A stretch of DNA of 64,000 nt. Source: Psychrobacter sp. UBA3483. Lineage in GTDB: Bacteria > Pseudomonadota > Gammaproteobacteria > Pseudomonadales > Moraxellaceae. A model generated the notes under the pieces. The model saw only the letters and a list, made by a program, of their open reading frames with translations, made no database searches and was not told the DNA's origin. Location of the stretch: assembly GCF_002377905.1 (NCBI RefSeq), contig NZ_DFQS01000044.1, positions 62,001-126,000 of the forward strand, given 5' to 3'. How positions within the stretch are numbered: the stretch's first letter is position 1; each line of letters starts with the position of its first letter. Below, in pieces: positions 1-9,180 of the stretch. A program made the position numbers and the translations under genes.

Positions 1-525
1 CCAAAATGGTATCGTCACAAATCCTCAAAGATATAATGTGTAACTGGCTACCGAGATTAGTCAGAAACAAGTGTGGCGAAGTGCTATTACCGTAAGATGA
101 AAAAAACCATGACTTACATAACTGGGGTTAGAATCGTAACTGCCATGTAAATGCTGGTCTTTATCGTTCTGTTGCGTAACATCCGTTACCAAACTCATAC
201 TTCGATTACAAGCATAACAACTTTGACATAATTTGCAACATATTTTTAAGTCTTTCATGACGAAAAATTCTAAAACCCATGTTTCATCTAAGGTTTAACG
301 ATTGTTTAGATAAAAATAAAAAACACCCCTACTCGCCATTAGCAAATAGGGGTAATTTTTATAAATAAACAGAGTAGAAATACATTGCTTTAAATAAGCA
401 TGCACATGCCAGCTCTTAAAGAGCCACTTATACAGTGATAAGTGGCCCTAAAGTCACGCTTAAAAATAGCAGCTTGCGCTTACCTATTGCTCAATGCCAC
501 TCATCAACACTAAGACTAAAGCGAA
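1..525. other. Window edge and glcB downstream spacer
   Basis: No convincing gene is seen here. A reverse-strand frame of 65 codons at 61-258 is open and Cys-rich near its start, but it has no ribosome binding site and no recognisable domain, so I do not call it. The only clear structure is a hairpin terminator near 326-358. The remainder is AT-rich spacer downstream of glcB. Confidence 0.5.
326..358. terminator. Bidirectional hairpin terminator
   Basis: The arms ACCCCTA and TAGGGGT are separated by about 15 nt. An A-run lies on the left and a T-run on the right, so the hairpin reads as an intrinsic terminator on both strands. On the minus strand it lies about 170 nt downstream of glcB and may end that transcript. 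Confidence 0.6.
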
Positions 526-2730
526 CTAGCAATGAGTATTGGCTTTTAAGTCTAAACGCGCTTGATGCAATAATGGCTCAGTGTATCCACTTGGCTGCTC
601 GCGACCTTTAAAGACCAAATCGCAGGCAGCTTTAAAGGCGTAAGAATTATCGAAGTTATTGGCCATTGGCTGATAGCCATTATCGCCCGCATTTTGCTCA
701 TCGACGACTTTTGCCATGCGCTTCATGGTATCCATGACCTGTTCTTCACTTACCACGCCGTGATGCAACCAGTTAGCGATATGCTGACTTGAGATACGTA
801 AGGTTGCACGGTCTTCCATTAGACCTACATCATTGATATCTGGTACTTTAGAGCAGCCAACACCTTGGTTTACCCAGCGCACAACATAACCTAGGATACC
901 TTGAGCGTTATTATCAAGCTCTTGCTGCTTCTCTTCTTCTGTCCAGTTGGTATCTTTGGCTAATGGAATGGTCAAGATATCATCTAAGCTGGCACGCTCA
1001 CGGGATTTTAGGCTGTCTTGTACATCGGCAACATTAACTTCATGGTAATGCATGCTGTGCAAAGTCGCGCCCGTTGGTGATGGAACCCAAGCTGTGCTAG
1101 CGCCCGCTTGTGGGTGCGCTATTTTGCTTTCCATCATCTCTTTCATCTCATCAGGCTTCGCCCACATGCCTTTACCAATTTGAGCGTGACCTTGTAGACC
1201 GGTCTCTAAACCGATATCAACGTTCCACTGCTCATAAGCGGGCTGCCACGCTTGCGACTTCATATCGCCTTTACGTACAAAGGGCCCAGCGTTCATACTG
1301 GTGTGCATCTCATCACCCGTACGGTCTAAGAAACCCGTATTGATAAAGATAACGCGCTCTTTTGCTTGACGAATCGCTTCTTTGAGGTTAACCGTCATAC
1401 GGCGCTCTTCATCCATCACACCGATTTTTATGGTATTACGCTCTAAGCCTAACAAGTCTTCAGCGGCGTTAAACAAATCGTTCGCCATTTTGACTTCATC
1501 AGGGCTGTGCATTTTTGGCTTAACGATATACATCGAGCCTTTGCGCGAGTTTGATAGCTCGTTCTTACCTTTCAAATCATTTAAAGACAATAGCGGAGTA
1601 ATCAGACCATCCATTAAACCTTCAAAAATCTCTTCTTGACCGTTACCCAAGTCGACCAAGATAGCCGGGTTTTGCATTAAATGACCAACGTTACGAATTA
1701 AAAGTAGCGAGCGACCTGGTAGGATAAGCGCGCCGCCATCTGGCGTGGTATATTCGCGGTCTGGGTTCTGTTTACGCGTACGAGTTTTGCCGCCTTTTTC
1801 AAAAGTTTCTTGCAAGTCGCCATTCATCAAACCAAACCAGTTACGATACACTTCTACTTTTTCTTCGGCATCAACGGCAGCGATTGAGTCTTCGCAATCT
1901 TGAATCGCCGTGATAGCAGATTCAAGTAATACGTCTTTGATGTTAGCTGGGTCGTCTTTACCAACTGGATGACTGCTATCGATTTGGATTTCAGCATGTA
2001 GGTTGTTGTTTTTTAACAAAATACCAGTAGGATTTTCAGCCTCACCGACAAAGCCTGCAAACTGAGCGGCATCTTTTAATTCAGTGCTGCTATCGCCTTG
2101 CACAACTTCAAGCTTGCCATCGACAACTTTAAAACCAGTTGCATCAGTGTATGAACCTGATGCTAATGCAAAGTTTTCATCTAAGAATTTTTTGGCATAG
2201 GCGACGACAGCGGCGCCGCGCGTTGGGTTATAACCACCTTTGGCTTCTTGACCATTTTCATCGCTGATGACGTCTGTGCCGTACAAGGCGTCATACAAGC
2301 TGCCCCAACGCGCGTTGGTTGCGTTCAATGCATAGCGCGCGTTACGGACTGGTACCACTAACTGCGGGCCTGCGATATGGGCAATCTCATCATCGACGTT
2401 TTGGGTGCTGACTTTGAAATCATCACCTTCTGGTAATAAGTAGCCGATTTCTTGTAAAAACGCTTTATAAGCTGGGTAATCAATATCGCCATTTTTGGCA
2501 GGATTGTCGAGATGCCACTGGTCAATTTGTTGTTGGATTTTGGCACGGGTCGCGAGCAGCGCTTTATTGCGCGGCGTAAATTCTTTAATAACCTTTTCAA
2601 AACCTGACCAATAGCTGTCTGAATCAACACCGACTTTCGGCAGCACTTCGTTTTCAATAAAATCGAACATCTGCTTATCGATGGCAAGAATGCCCTTTTG
2701 AATACGATTGGCGTTAGAAGACTGGCTCAT
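526..2730 (-). CDS. glcB: Malate synthase G
   Basis: Condenses glyoxylate with acetyl-CoA to malate in the cytoplasm (glyoxylate shunt, and use of glyoxylate from purine breakdown). The 734 residues match the roughly 720-residue monomeric G isoform rather than the shorter A isoform. Visible hallmarks are GRSLLLIRNVGHLM near residue 340 (glyoxylate-binding Arg), MNAGPFVRKGDM in the middle, the GVGCSKVPD segment with its Cys near residue 626, and LMEDRATLRISSQHIANWL, whose Asp near residue 640 corresponds to the catalytic base. The ATG is preceded by AAGGATAACAAT, a good ribosome binding site. It stands alone, with a 507-nt gap upstream. The urate-degradation genes at 44-49 kb end in glyoxylate, so this enzyme is a plausible sink for it, though the two loci are not adjacent. 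Confidence 0.97.
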   Translation of the reverse strand: MSQSSNANRIQKGILAIDKQMFDFIENEVLPKVGVDSDSYWSGFEKVIKEFTPRNKALLATRAKIQQQIDQWHLDNPAKNGDIDYPAYKAFLQEIGYLLPEGDDFKVSTQNVDDEIAHIAGPQLVVPVRNARYALNATNARWGSLYDALYGTDVISDENGQEAKGGYNPTRGAAVVAYAKKFLDENFALASGSYTDATGFKVVDGKLEVVQGDSSTELKDAAQFAGFVGEAENPTGILLKNNNLHAEIQIDSSHPVGKDDPANIKDVLLESAITAIQDCEDSIAAVDAEEKVEVYRNWFGLMNGDLQETFEKGGKTRTRKQNPDREYTTPDGGALILPGRSLLLIRNVGHLMQNPAILVDLGNGQEEIFEGLMDGLITPLLSLNDLKGKNELSNSRKGSMYIVKPKMHSPDEVKMANDLFNAAEDLLGLERNTIKIGVMDEERRMTVNLKEAIRQAKERVIFINTGFLDRTGDEMHTSMNAGPFVRKGDMKSQAWQPAYEQWNVDIGLETGLQGHAQIGKGMWAKPDEMKEMMESKIAHPQAGASTAWVPSPTGATLHSMHYHEVNVADVQDSLKSRERASLDDILTIPLAKDTNWTEEEKQQELDNNAQGILGYVVRWVNQGVGCSKVPDINDVGLMEDRATLRISSQHIANWLHHGVVSEEQVMDTMKRMAKVVDEQNAGDNGYQPMANNFDNSYAFKAACDLVFKGREQPSGYTEPLLHQARLDLKANTHC

Positions 2731-3237
2731 ATTGTTATCCTTATCTGTTCGTGAAGTGTGTTAATCCTAAATTGCTACTTATCTATATTGCTACTATTTA
2801 GAGCAGTGTTGAGCAAATGCTAGGGCGCTAAGCGTTACTTTTTGCGCTAGCATCGTTAGTTGATATAATATCGATTAGCTATTTATTCACTGACAATAAT
2901 AGTAAGACAAAATATCCTAAAAGCAAAATCTCATCCTACTATCAAATAATGAAATAAACAAGGAAAGACCATTCATCAAGTAAATACTTAGGCTGTCTAT
3001 AAATGATACCCTATAGGACATAAGCCTTAAGCACCATAAATACTTTGCTTGCACCTATATAGACAATTACTTCCATAAACGGGAAGTAATCATTACAACA
3101 GCAACCTATGCCTCATGGTTATTTATGTAGCGACAATATATAAGAGTAAAAATCACCCTAGACGCTATACAACACATTCACGGCTAAAAGACCTATTTTA
3201 TCAATACTTTCAATATTCCACTTCTCCATAAATCTTA
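2731..3237. other. Divergent glcB / miaE intergenic region
   Basis: This 507-nt AT-rich gap between two divergent genes must carry both promoters, but I could not assign -35/-10 boxes with confidence. The only clear structure is a 9-bp perfect inverted repeat, ATTACTTCC (3066-3074) and GGAAGTAAT (3082-3090), with a 7-nt loop. No T-tract follows, so it may be an operator or an mRNA hairpin upstream of miaE. Confidence 0.4.
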
Positions 3238-3966
3238 ATGACATCCGATAAAACTATGACTATCAATACCCAAAACCTTGCAGCCTTAATCGAAGAAAAT
3301 CATCATGAAGACAGTACGCAAGAAGACAGTGTCGACATCGCGCAATTAAGAACGCCACTAAAAGTAGACCTATCGCCTATTTATGAATTCTTAGGCGCGC
3401 GTACCACCCAAGCTTGGGTCAATGCTGCCCTTGCGGATTTGCCGTTAATCATTCAAGACCATGCCAACTGCGAAAAAAAAGCGGCTGGTACGGCGATGAA
3501 TTTAATCTTTCGTTATGAGTTTTCTTATGACTTACAGCGCAAATTGGCACAATTAATACGCGAGGAGATGCTGCATTATGAGCAAGTGCTCGGCATCATG
3601 AATGAGCGCGGGCAAGCATGGAAATATCTGAGCGCTGGACGTTATGCCAAAGGCATGCTCAAGCATAAACGCACTTACGAGCCAGCCGCGATGGTAGATG
3701 TCTTAATTATTGGGGCATTTATCGAGGCGCGCTCTTGTGAGCGTTTTGCGGCGCTGGCGGAAGTCATTAATGATAAACGATTGGCGAAATACTATCGCTA
3801 CTTACTTAAGTCAGAAAGTCGCCATTTTGAAGATTATTTGGCATTAGCACAATCACTAGCTGAAGATAGTATTGACGAGCGTGTCGCCTTTTTTAAAGAA
3901 GTTGAAGCAGAGCTGATATCAAGTCCAGATAGCGAGCTACGCTTTCATAGTGGTAACCCTGCTTAA
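3238..3966 (+). CDS. miaE: tRNA-(ms2io6A)-hydroxylase
   Basis: MiaE is a non-haem diiron monooxygenase that hydroxylates the isopentenyl side chain of ms2i6A at position 37 of tRNAs reading UNN codons. The protein (242 aa) shows the ferritin-like diiron ligand pattern: Glu79, E110-x-x-H113 (REEMLHYEQVL), Glu163 (GAFIEARSCERF) and E193-x-x-H196 (ESRHFEDYL). The first ~35 residues are acidic, variable and probably dispensable. The ribosome binding site before the ATG at 3238 is weak, and a second in-frame ATG at 3256 is an alternative start. It appears monocistronic. Confidence 0.93.
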   Translation: MTSDKTMTINTQNLAALIEENHHEDSTQEDSVDIAQLRTPLKVDLSPIYEFLGARTTQAWVNAALADLPLIIQDHANCEKKAAGTAMNLIFRYEFSYDLQRKLAQLIREEMLHYEQVLGIMNERGQAWKYLSAGRYAKGMLKHKRTYEPAAMVDVLIIGAFIEARSCERFAALAEVINDKRLAKYYRYLLKSESRHFEDYLALAQSLAEDSIDERVAFFKEVEAELISSPDSELRFHSGNPA

Positions 3967-4257
3967 TTAACTAAGCATCTTATTAATTTTCACTTGAAAC
4001 GCCAATCTCAACTTATCGTAGGCTTTTGATTTTTATAGAATTTAAAATTTTAATTGTTTTAACTGAAATGTTAAAAACCAAGTAAACCAATACCTTAGAA
4101 AAATAAGTTGAGAGTGGGGTACTTGAAATAAAAAAGGTTTAACCGTTAGCGTATAAAACCTCACTAATGATTAAACCTTTTAAATACTGCAATCTAAAAC
4201 AACATTACAAACTGTCAAGTTCTTATATTATTCAATCTTTTATTGTCCTGAAAGCCA
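3967..4257. other. Convergent spacer with a long inverted repeat
   Basis: This AT-rich gap lies between the convergent miaE and the small hydrophilic-protein cluster. It contains TCTCAACTTAT at 4006-4016 and its exact reverse complement at 4103-4113, which bracket about 86 nt of A/T-rich sequence. These could be the ends of a short mobile-repeat remnant. No clear intrinsic terminator was seen. Confidence 0.4.
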
Positions 4258-4518
4258 TTATTTATCGCTTTCGGTTATCGAAGTATCATATTGTTTGTGA
4301 TTTTTTACCACATGATGCGGATCGTGGTCATCCGTCAACCGTTCTGCTTCTGCCGGATTGACCTTTTGCAGGGCATCGTCAGGTACAATACCATTATTGT
4401 CATCGGCATCTTTTAGATTAGAGTTATTTTCTGGATGATTCAGCTTTTGCTGATTCACATCAACATCCTTATCATTAACGTCCGTAGCATTAACGTTCTT
4501 GTCGTTTTGTATAGTCAT
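4258..4518 (-). CDS. Small acidic hydrophilic protein (unknown)
   Basis: I do not recognise a family. The 86-residue product is very rich in Asp, Asn, Lys, Glu and Gln, has no Cys and almost no aromatic residues, and should be largely disordered. I chose the ATG at 4518 because GAGAAGG lies just upstream; an ATG nine codons earlier (4545) opens with a basic, isoleucine-rich stretch that looks like translated spacer. It is the last of four consecutive minus-strand genes (4258-5533) with similar composition. Function is unknown; a hydrophilin-like stress role is only an inference from composition. Confidence 0.6.
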   Translation of the reverse strand: MTIQNDKNVNATDVNDKDVDVNQQKLNHPENNSNLKDADDNNGIVPDDALQKVNPAEAERLTDDHDPHHVVKNHKQYDTSITESDK

Positions 4519-4610
4519 AGGCCTTCTCTTTATAATTATAAGCATATAAAAAATAGCTATCTATATTTGCTAGCACTCTTAGCCACGCTAAACACCTTCA
4601 ACCTTAACTA

Positions 4611-4997
4611 TTAGAAATCTTTTTCGTCAGGATTTAGTACGCGTGTTTGCGCATTATCGACATTGGCATAGCGATTTAAATCGTTTATATCGGTGCTTTT
4701 GGCCGCTTCAGGCATGGTGGTATGCTCATTTATCCCTTCGTCGAAAGCATTACCTTCTTGATCGCGGCGATCTGGCTGACGCGCAGGATTGTCATTTTTG
4801 TTTACATGCTCTGTTTCTATCACACCTTCTTTAAAGGTATCGGTTCCTTTATTGACTCTAGTATTGTCTTCGATTTCATCATGAGCAACAGATGAATGAA
4901 CCTCATTCTCTGTAATAGCGGTTTCTCGAATATCAGTCTCCTGAATACGAGTTTTGGTTAATTCAGGATCTTTGGTTGGCATATCTTTGGCTTGCAT
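4611..4997 (-). CDS. Hydrophilic, charge-rich small protein (unknown)
   Basis: The product has 128 residues from the chosen start. It is dominated by Asp, Glu, Thr, Asn and Lys, lacks Cys and hydrophobic segments, and is predicted to be disordered. Near the C-terminus, INDLNRYANVDNA resembles VADLNAYD in the next gene upstream (5068-5319), suggesting a shared ancestor or a shared short motif. The start is uncertain. TAAGGA sits 7 nt before the ATG at 4997 (4 nt before an adjacent ATG at 5000), which is why I prefer it. An upstream ATG at 5075 overlaps the stop of the preceding gene (ATGAGTAA), but the ~25 extra residues are Asn/Lys-rich and look like spacer. Confidence 0.6.
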   Translation of the reverse strand: MQAKDMPTKDPELTKTRIQETDIRETAITENEVHSSVAHDEIEDNTRVNKGTDTFKEGVIETEHVNKNDNPARQPDRRDQEGNAFDEGINEHTTMPEAAKSTDINDLNRYANVDNAQTRVLNPDEKDF

Positions 4998-5067
4998 CAT
5001 AATGTCCTTATTGTTTTTTAAATTATTATTTTTATCGTTATGGTAAATTCGCTTATCGTTCTCACGT

Positions 5068-5319
5068 TTACTCATTATTCTTTTGAGACAAGTCATAAGC
5101 GTTTAAATCAGCAACGTTTTTACCACCAGGTGGCAAATCCTCTTCTTTACGTGGGTCTACATATACTTCATCGGTTTCCTGTGATGCTTGCTTAGGTCCA
5201 TCAATATCCGGCTCGTACTTTCGACCTTTGTAACTGTCTTTAGGATTTTTTTGCTTTAATGCCGCTGGATCATCAATTAGTACCGGTTCTTCATCATTAG
5301 GTTGGGTAAAGTCTTTCAT
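5068..5319 (-). CDS. Hydrophilic small protein (unknown)
   Basis: An 83-residue, highly charged protein (Asp, Glu, Lys, Pro) with motifs such as KNPKDSYKGRKYEPDIDGP and DLPPGGKNVADLNAYD. It has no membrane segment or signal peptide. The ATG at 5319 is preceded by GAGGGACACGCC, a good ribosome binding site; the reading frame extends 22 codons further upstream, but without one. It is the second of four tandem minus-strand genes. No recognised domain; I assign no function. Confidence 0.7.
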   Translation of the reverse strand: MKDFTQPNDEEPVLIDDPAALKQKNPKDSYKGRKYEPDIDGPKQASQETDEVYVDPRKEEDLPPGGKNVADLNAYDLSQKNNE

Positions 5320-5362
5320 GGCGTGTCCCTCGCGTTTGGTGTAGAGCAGCAGATTAGTTTTA

Positions 5363-5533
5363 TTATTTATCAGTCCGCAAATCATCTTCGATAAAAGGCG
5401 TTTTTTGCTCTTCGCTTAGATTTTCAGGTTTATCGACTTGCTTGTTATCGGTTAGGTTTTTTTCGATTTGTTGGCTATCTGCTTGTTCTGCCGCTTTTTT
5501 TACATCAGATGTGTCATTATTGGTATTACTCAT
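5363..5533 (-). CDS. 56-residue hydrophilic protein (unknown)
   Basis: A short gene with a near-ideal ribosome binding site: GAGGAG then TTGCACC and ATG at 5533. The frame encodes 56 residues starting MSNTNNDTSDVKKAAEQ and ending PFIEDDLRTDK, terminated by TAA at 5363-5365. Lys/Asp/Glu/Gln dominate and there are no Cys, Trp or Tyr residues. It is the first gene of the tandem minus-strand run 5533 to 4258 and is easily missed by length cut-offs. The ribosome binding site and the matching composition of its neighbours are the support. Function unknown. Confidence 0.65.
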   Translation of the reverse strand: MSNTNNDTSDVKKAAEQADSQQIEKNLTDNKQVDKPENLSEEQKTPFIEDDLRTDK

Positions 5534-5908
5534 GGTGCAACTCCTCTTATTTGTAATTTATTTATAATAAAATTGTACTAGCTATAATTAGCTTATCCTT
5601 GCTCGCTCTTTATAAATTATTGATATATAGACTGCTGTCTATCAGCTATCAGAGACAAGGTATAACTTAATTATAAGAATAATTTTTGACTGCTCACCAG
5701 TGTACTGCCGTATCAATGTGTGAATAAATGTGAGGTTAGCCGACAGTTTGTAACTTGCTTTTCATTAGTGGCTACTTTTTAGTAATTTATTCCGCAACTT
5801 TATAAGCGCTGTTAAATAAAAAAACCAAGATCCGATAAATACAGATGCTTGGTTTTTATTTGGATTTTTCAATGCTTATTGAATCTAAAAAGGTTGTTGA
5901 GAACTAGT
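5534..5908. other. Spacer upstream of the hydrophilic-protein run
   Basis: This AT-rich 375-nt gap should hold the promoter for the minus-strand cluster starting at 5533 and the terminator of ppk. I could not fix a single convincing -35/-10 pair. The ppk terminator at 5818-5857 is the only clear element, and no open frame of note was seen. Confidence 0.4.
5818..5857. terminator. ppk terminator (bidirectional)
   Basis: AAAACCAAG and CTTGGTTTT form a 9-bp stem around an 18-nt loop, with A and T runs on the flanks. It lies about 50 nt downstream of the ppk stop on the minus strand. Confidence 0.75.
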
Positions 5909-8155
5909 CTAAGTTGTCTCGCCAACGCCGTTGATGACCTTTAATAAATGCTCTTGTGCGATATGCGGTGTTTCATCTGCCGCTGGTTGTAATTGCTGCC
6001 AAACGCCATTACCATCAAGCGTCCAAGCCTGAGTATTGTCGTGTAGATAGTTGATTAAGCCATCTTGATAAATTTGCTTGAATAGCTTTTTGTCTTCGAT
6101 TGGGAACGCCACCTCAACGCGGTGGAATAAGTTGCGGTCCATCCAGTCGGCGCTGCCGCAATACAAGCGCTCATAGCCAGCATTATAAAAGTAATAAATG
6201 CGCGTATGCTCCAAAAAGCGCCCAATCACAGAACGGACGGTGATATTTTCGGACAAATCCTTTACTTGCGGGCGCAGGCAGCACATGGAGCGCAAAATCA
6301 GCTCAATCTTAACGCCTGCCTGCGACGCATCATACAATTTATCAATCAGTCGGCGCTCGGTCAGCGCATTGACCTTGATGATAATATGAGCGCGTTTGCC
6401 TGCTTTGGCTTGAGCAATTTCATCATCGATAAAGCTCATGAGCTTTTCATGCAATGTAAACGGCGCATGTAAGAGTTTTTTTAGATTGGCAGGTTTACCC
6501 ATGCCCGTCAGCTCTTGGAAGATTTTGTGTACGTCTTCTGAGATATCAGGGTCGGCACTAAATAAACCATAATCGGTATAGACTTTGGCATTGGCAGCAT
6601 GATAGTTGCCCGTACCGAGATGCACATAACGACGAATTTTATCGTTTTCACGGCGAATGATAAGCATCAATTTGGCGTGAGTCTTGTAACCGACGATACC
6701 GTAAACCACCACCGCGCCTGCTTCTTGCAGATAATTAGCCACTGCGATATTTGAGGCTTCATCAAAACGGGCGCGTAACTCGATAACCGCCGTGACTTCT
6801 TTACCATTGCGTGCCGCCGCCGCTAGTGCTTTAACGATTTCTGAGTTGGTACCTGAACGATATAGCGTTTGCTTAATGGCGAGCACTTTTGGGTCACTTG
6901 CTGCCTGCCATAATAGATTGATAATCGGCGAGAACGCATGAAACGGATGATGAACCAAGACATCGCTCTTACGCATCGCGGCAAACATGCTGGTCGCTTT
7001 ATCGAGCTTATCGACTTCACGGCGGAACGGCTTAGGTACGACATGGGTAAAAGGCTGATAGCGTAGCGCTGGGATATTAAAATCAAACAGCAAGCGCGTT
7101 AAGTTCACCGGCCCATTGACGCGGTAAAGTTGATTGTCATGTAGCTCAAACTCATTGAGCAAATAATCGCTAATCGGCGCTGGGCAATCGGTAGTGACCT
7201 CTAAACGCACCTTGTCGCCAAAGCGGCGGTTTTCAAGTTCGCCCTCTAGTGCCTTGGCAATATCATCGACATCCTCTGCCAAATCCAAATCGGCATTGCG
7301 CGTTAGTCTAAACTGATGACAACCAGTGACATTCATCCCCGGGAACAACTCACCGATATGCTCATGAATCACCGCCGATAGCATCACATGATGCTCTTTA
7401 CCACCCGTCAGCTCATCCGGCAAGCGGATGACACGTGGTAAGCTGCGTGGCGCTGGTACAATGGCGAGATTGATATCACGACCAAAGGCATCTTTGCCCT
7501 CTAGCGTGGCGATAAAGTTTAAGCTTTTATTTACCAATCTCGGAAACGGATGCGCCGGATCAATACTAATCGGGGTCAAAACTGGTGAGACTTGCTCGGT
7601 AAAATACTGCTTCATCCACGCCGATTGCTCAGGAGTTAGCTCGTCACGCTTTAAGTAGCGGATGTCTTCTTGGGCAAGGGCTGGCAGGATATCTTCATTT
7701 AAAATGCGGTATTGCTCGCTGATGGCTTTATGAGTGACAGCAGAGATTTCTCTGAGCACCTCACTTGGGCGCATACCATGAGCGCTGGTTGAGACATCAC
7801 CCATATTGAGTTTTTGCATGATACCGGCGACACGAATCTCAAAAAACTCATCCATGTTGGAAGAGAATATAATGAGGAAAAACAAGCGCTCTAATAAAGG
7901 ATGACGCGGACTGGCCGCCTGCGCCAGCACCCGCAGATGAAACTGCAACAATGACAAATCGCGATTGATATAGCTGCTCGGTGAATAGCTGCCATCGTCG
8001 AAACGCTGCCAGTCTATTTCACTTAACCCTTTGCTCGAGCTTGCCGTTAGCTCTGCTTCTGTTGTGACTAGGCTTGTACTGACCTTGATATCTGTTTTTG
8101 TACTAACATCAATACTATCGTTAATTTTATGATCGTTATTTTGCTTATTAACCAT
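5909..8155 (-). CDS. ppk: Polyphosphate kinase 1
   Basis: PPK1 reversibly polymerises the gamma-phosphate of ATP into polyphosphate at the inner face of the membrane. The order of parts fits the family: an N domain starting SYINRDLSLLQF near residue 60, a head domain, then two HKD-type catalytic domains with IKQTLYRSGTNSEIV, the phosphorylated-His motif GYKTHAKLMLIIRRE, and the C-terminal YCGSADWMDRNLFHRVEVAFPI. The 748 residues exceed the usual ~690 because of a ~50-residue Thr/Ser/Lys-rich N-terminal extension. The ATG at 8155 has AAAGGTGG upstream; a GTG three codons earlier is less likely. It is followed by its own terminator. Regulation is not evident. Confidence 0.97.
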   Translation of the reverse strand: MVNKQNNDHKINDSIDVSTKTDIKVSTSLVTTEAELTASSSKGLSEIDWQRFDDGSYSPSSYINRDLSLLQFHLRVLAQAASPRHPLLERLFFLIIFSSNMDEFFEIRVAGIMQKLNMGDVSTSAHGMRPSEVLREISAVTHKAISEQYRILNEDILPALAQEDIRYLKRDELTPEQSAWMKQYFTEQVSPVLTPISIDPAHPFPRLVNKSLNFIATLEGKDAFGRDINLAIVPAPRSLPRVIRLPDELTGGKEHHVMLSAVIHEHIGELFPGMNVTGCHQFRLTRNADLDLAEDVDDIAKALEGELENRRFGDKVRLEVTTDCPAPISDYLLNEFELHDNQLYRVNGPVNLTRLLFDFNIPALRYQPFTHVVPKPFRREVDKLDKATSMFAAMRKSDVLVHHPFHAFSPIINLLWQAASDPKVLAIKQTLYRSGTNSEIVKALAAAARNGKEVTAVIELRARFDEASNIAVANYLQEAGAVVVYGIVGYKTHAKLMLIIRRENDKIRRYVHLGTGNYHAANAKVYTDYGLFSADPDISEDVHKIFQELTGMGKPANLKKLLHAPFTLHEKLMSFIDDEIAQAKAGKRAHIIIKVNALTERRLIDKLYDASQAGVKIELILRSMCCLRPQVKDLSENITVRSVIGRFLEHTRIYYFYNAGYERLYCGSADWMDRNLFHRVEVAFPIEDKKLFKQIYQDGLINYLHDNTQAWTLDGNGVWQQLQPAADETPHIAQEHLLKVINGVGETT

Positions 8156-8271
8156 CTCTGCCACCTTTTATTCCTTTACGTGATCGATATGCCGTCATCT
8201 TTTATTTTTTATGAACGCTGTTTAATGCCACCCGTCAATTTAAGCTGATTGTATTGTAAGGCAATCGTTTT

Positions 8272-8958
8272 CTAAGCGGATTGCGGTAAGACGGCATTTT
8301 TCATGCGTTTTTTAATGATACGTTGTTTGTTGCGCAAGCGTTTGTCACTTTGATGACCTTCGTAGTATTTTGGATTGGTCAACATGGCGATGAGTAAAGC
8401 CGATTCATCACGATTTAGGTTGGCCGCTGATTTATCAAAATAATGCTGGGCGGCGGCTTCAACACCATAAATGCCGTTACCAAACTCAGCGACGTTGAGA
8501 TAAGCGGTCAAAATGCGCTGCTTATCCCAAAAGGTTTCTATCATTACTGTGATAATCGCTTCTTCAGCTTTACGGGTATAAGAGCGATGCGAGGTAAGAA
8601 ATAAGTTTTTGGCCAATTGCTGGGTAATCGTTGAGCCGCCCGCTGACATTTTGCCCGTTTCTTCGTTCTTTTTCTGTGCCGCCTTAATGCCTTTCATATC
8701 AAAGCCATTATGCTGGCTAAAGGTCGAATCTTCACTGACAATCGCTGCTTGTTTGGCAGATTTGGCAATGGCGTCATACTCAGCCCACGTTTGCGTGACC
8801 GTGCCACCCGTTAAACGATGGGTCAGCATAAACATGCTATTATTAATCGGCTGGGTCTTCCAAATCAGTAGCAGACCTGCGACCAATATATGAAAAGCCA
8901 CCACCAACAACATGAATGCCAGTAATAAGCGTTTGAGAAATGTGCCAAAACTTGCCAT
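8272..8958 (-). CDS. mtgA: Monofunctional biosynthetic peptidoglycan transglycosylase
   Basis: A glycosyltransferase family 51 enzyme that polymerises lipid II glycan strands in the periplasm, anchored by one N-terminal transmembrane helix (residues ~10-35, hydrophobic LLLAFMLLVVAFHILVAGLLLIW). The catalytic motif SEDSTFSQHNGFD and the second conserved motif GGSTITQQLAKNLFL are both present, and there is no transpeptidase domain, giving 228 residues as expected for MtgA. I take the ATG at 8958; a TTG at 8973 would add five residues. It stands alone, about 100 nt upstream of ppk on the same strand. Confidence 0.95.
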   Translation of the reverse strand: MASFGTFLKRLLLAFMLLVVAFHILVAGLLLIWKTQPINNSMFMLTHRLTGGTVTQTWAEYDAIAKSAKQAAIVSEDSTFSQHNGFDMKGIKAAQKKNEETGKMSAGGSTITQQLAKNLFLTSHRSYTRKAEEAIITVMIETFWDKQRILTAYLNVAEFGNGIYGVEAAAQHYFDKSAANLNRDESALLIAMLTNPKYYEGHQSDKRLRNKQRIIKKRMKNAVLPQSA

Positions 8959-9180
8959 GCGAGCGATATCCAAGTAGTTAAAAAATAGTCAACATAATAA
9001 ACTGTTAACCCTAACGCGTTAATCATAAATAGCAGGTCATCTTACCTAATCTCACAATCGCTGTCATTATTTACCCTATTTCTTTATTATGTAAATACTG
9101 CCAAGTGCTATGAATATTTTTCTTTAAAAATTTAAAACTAACGCTTGGCGATAAATAGATATAAGAATAAGAGTGTAAAT

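Noticed and set aside
61..258. 65-codon minus-strand frame with several Cys residues
   Set aside because: No ribosome binding site, no recognisable domain, and the composition looks like translated spacer.
4167..4361. 64-codon plus-strand frame opposite the hydrophilic-protein gene
   Set aside because: It runs antisense into 4258-4518, which has the better ribosome binding site and composition matching its neighbours.
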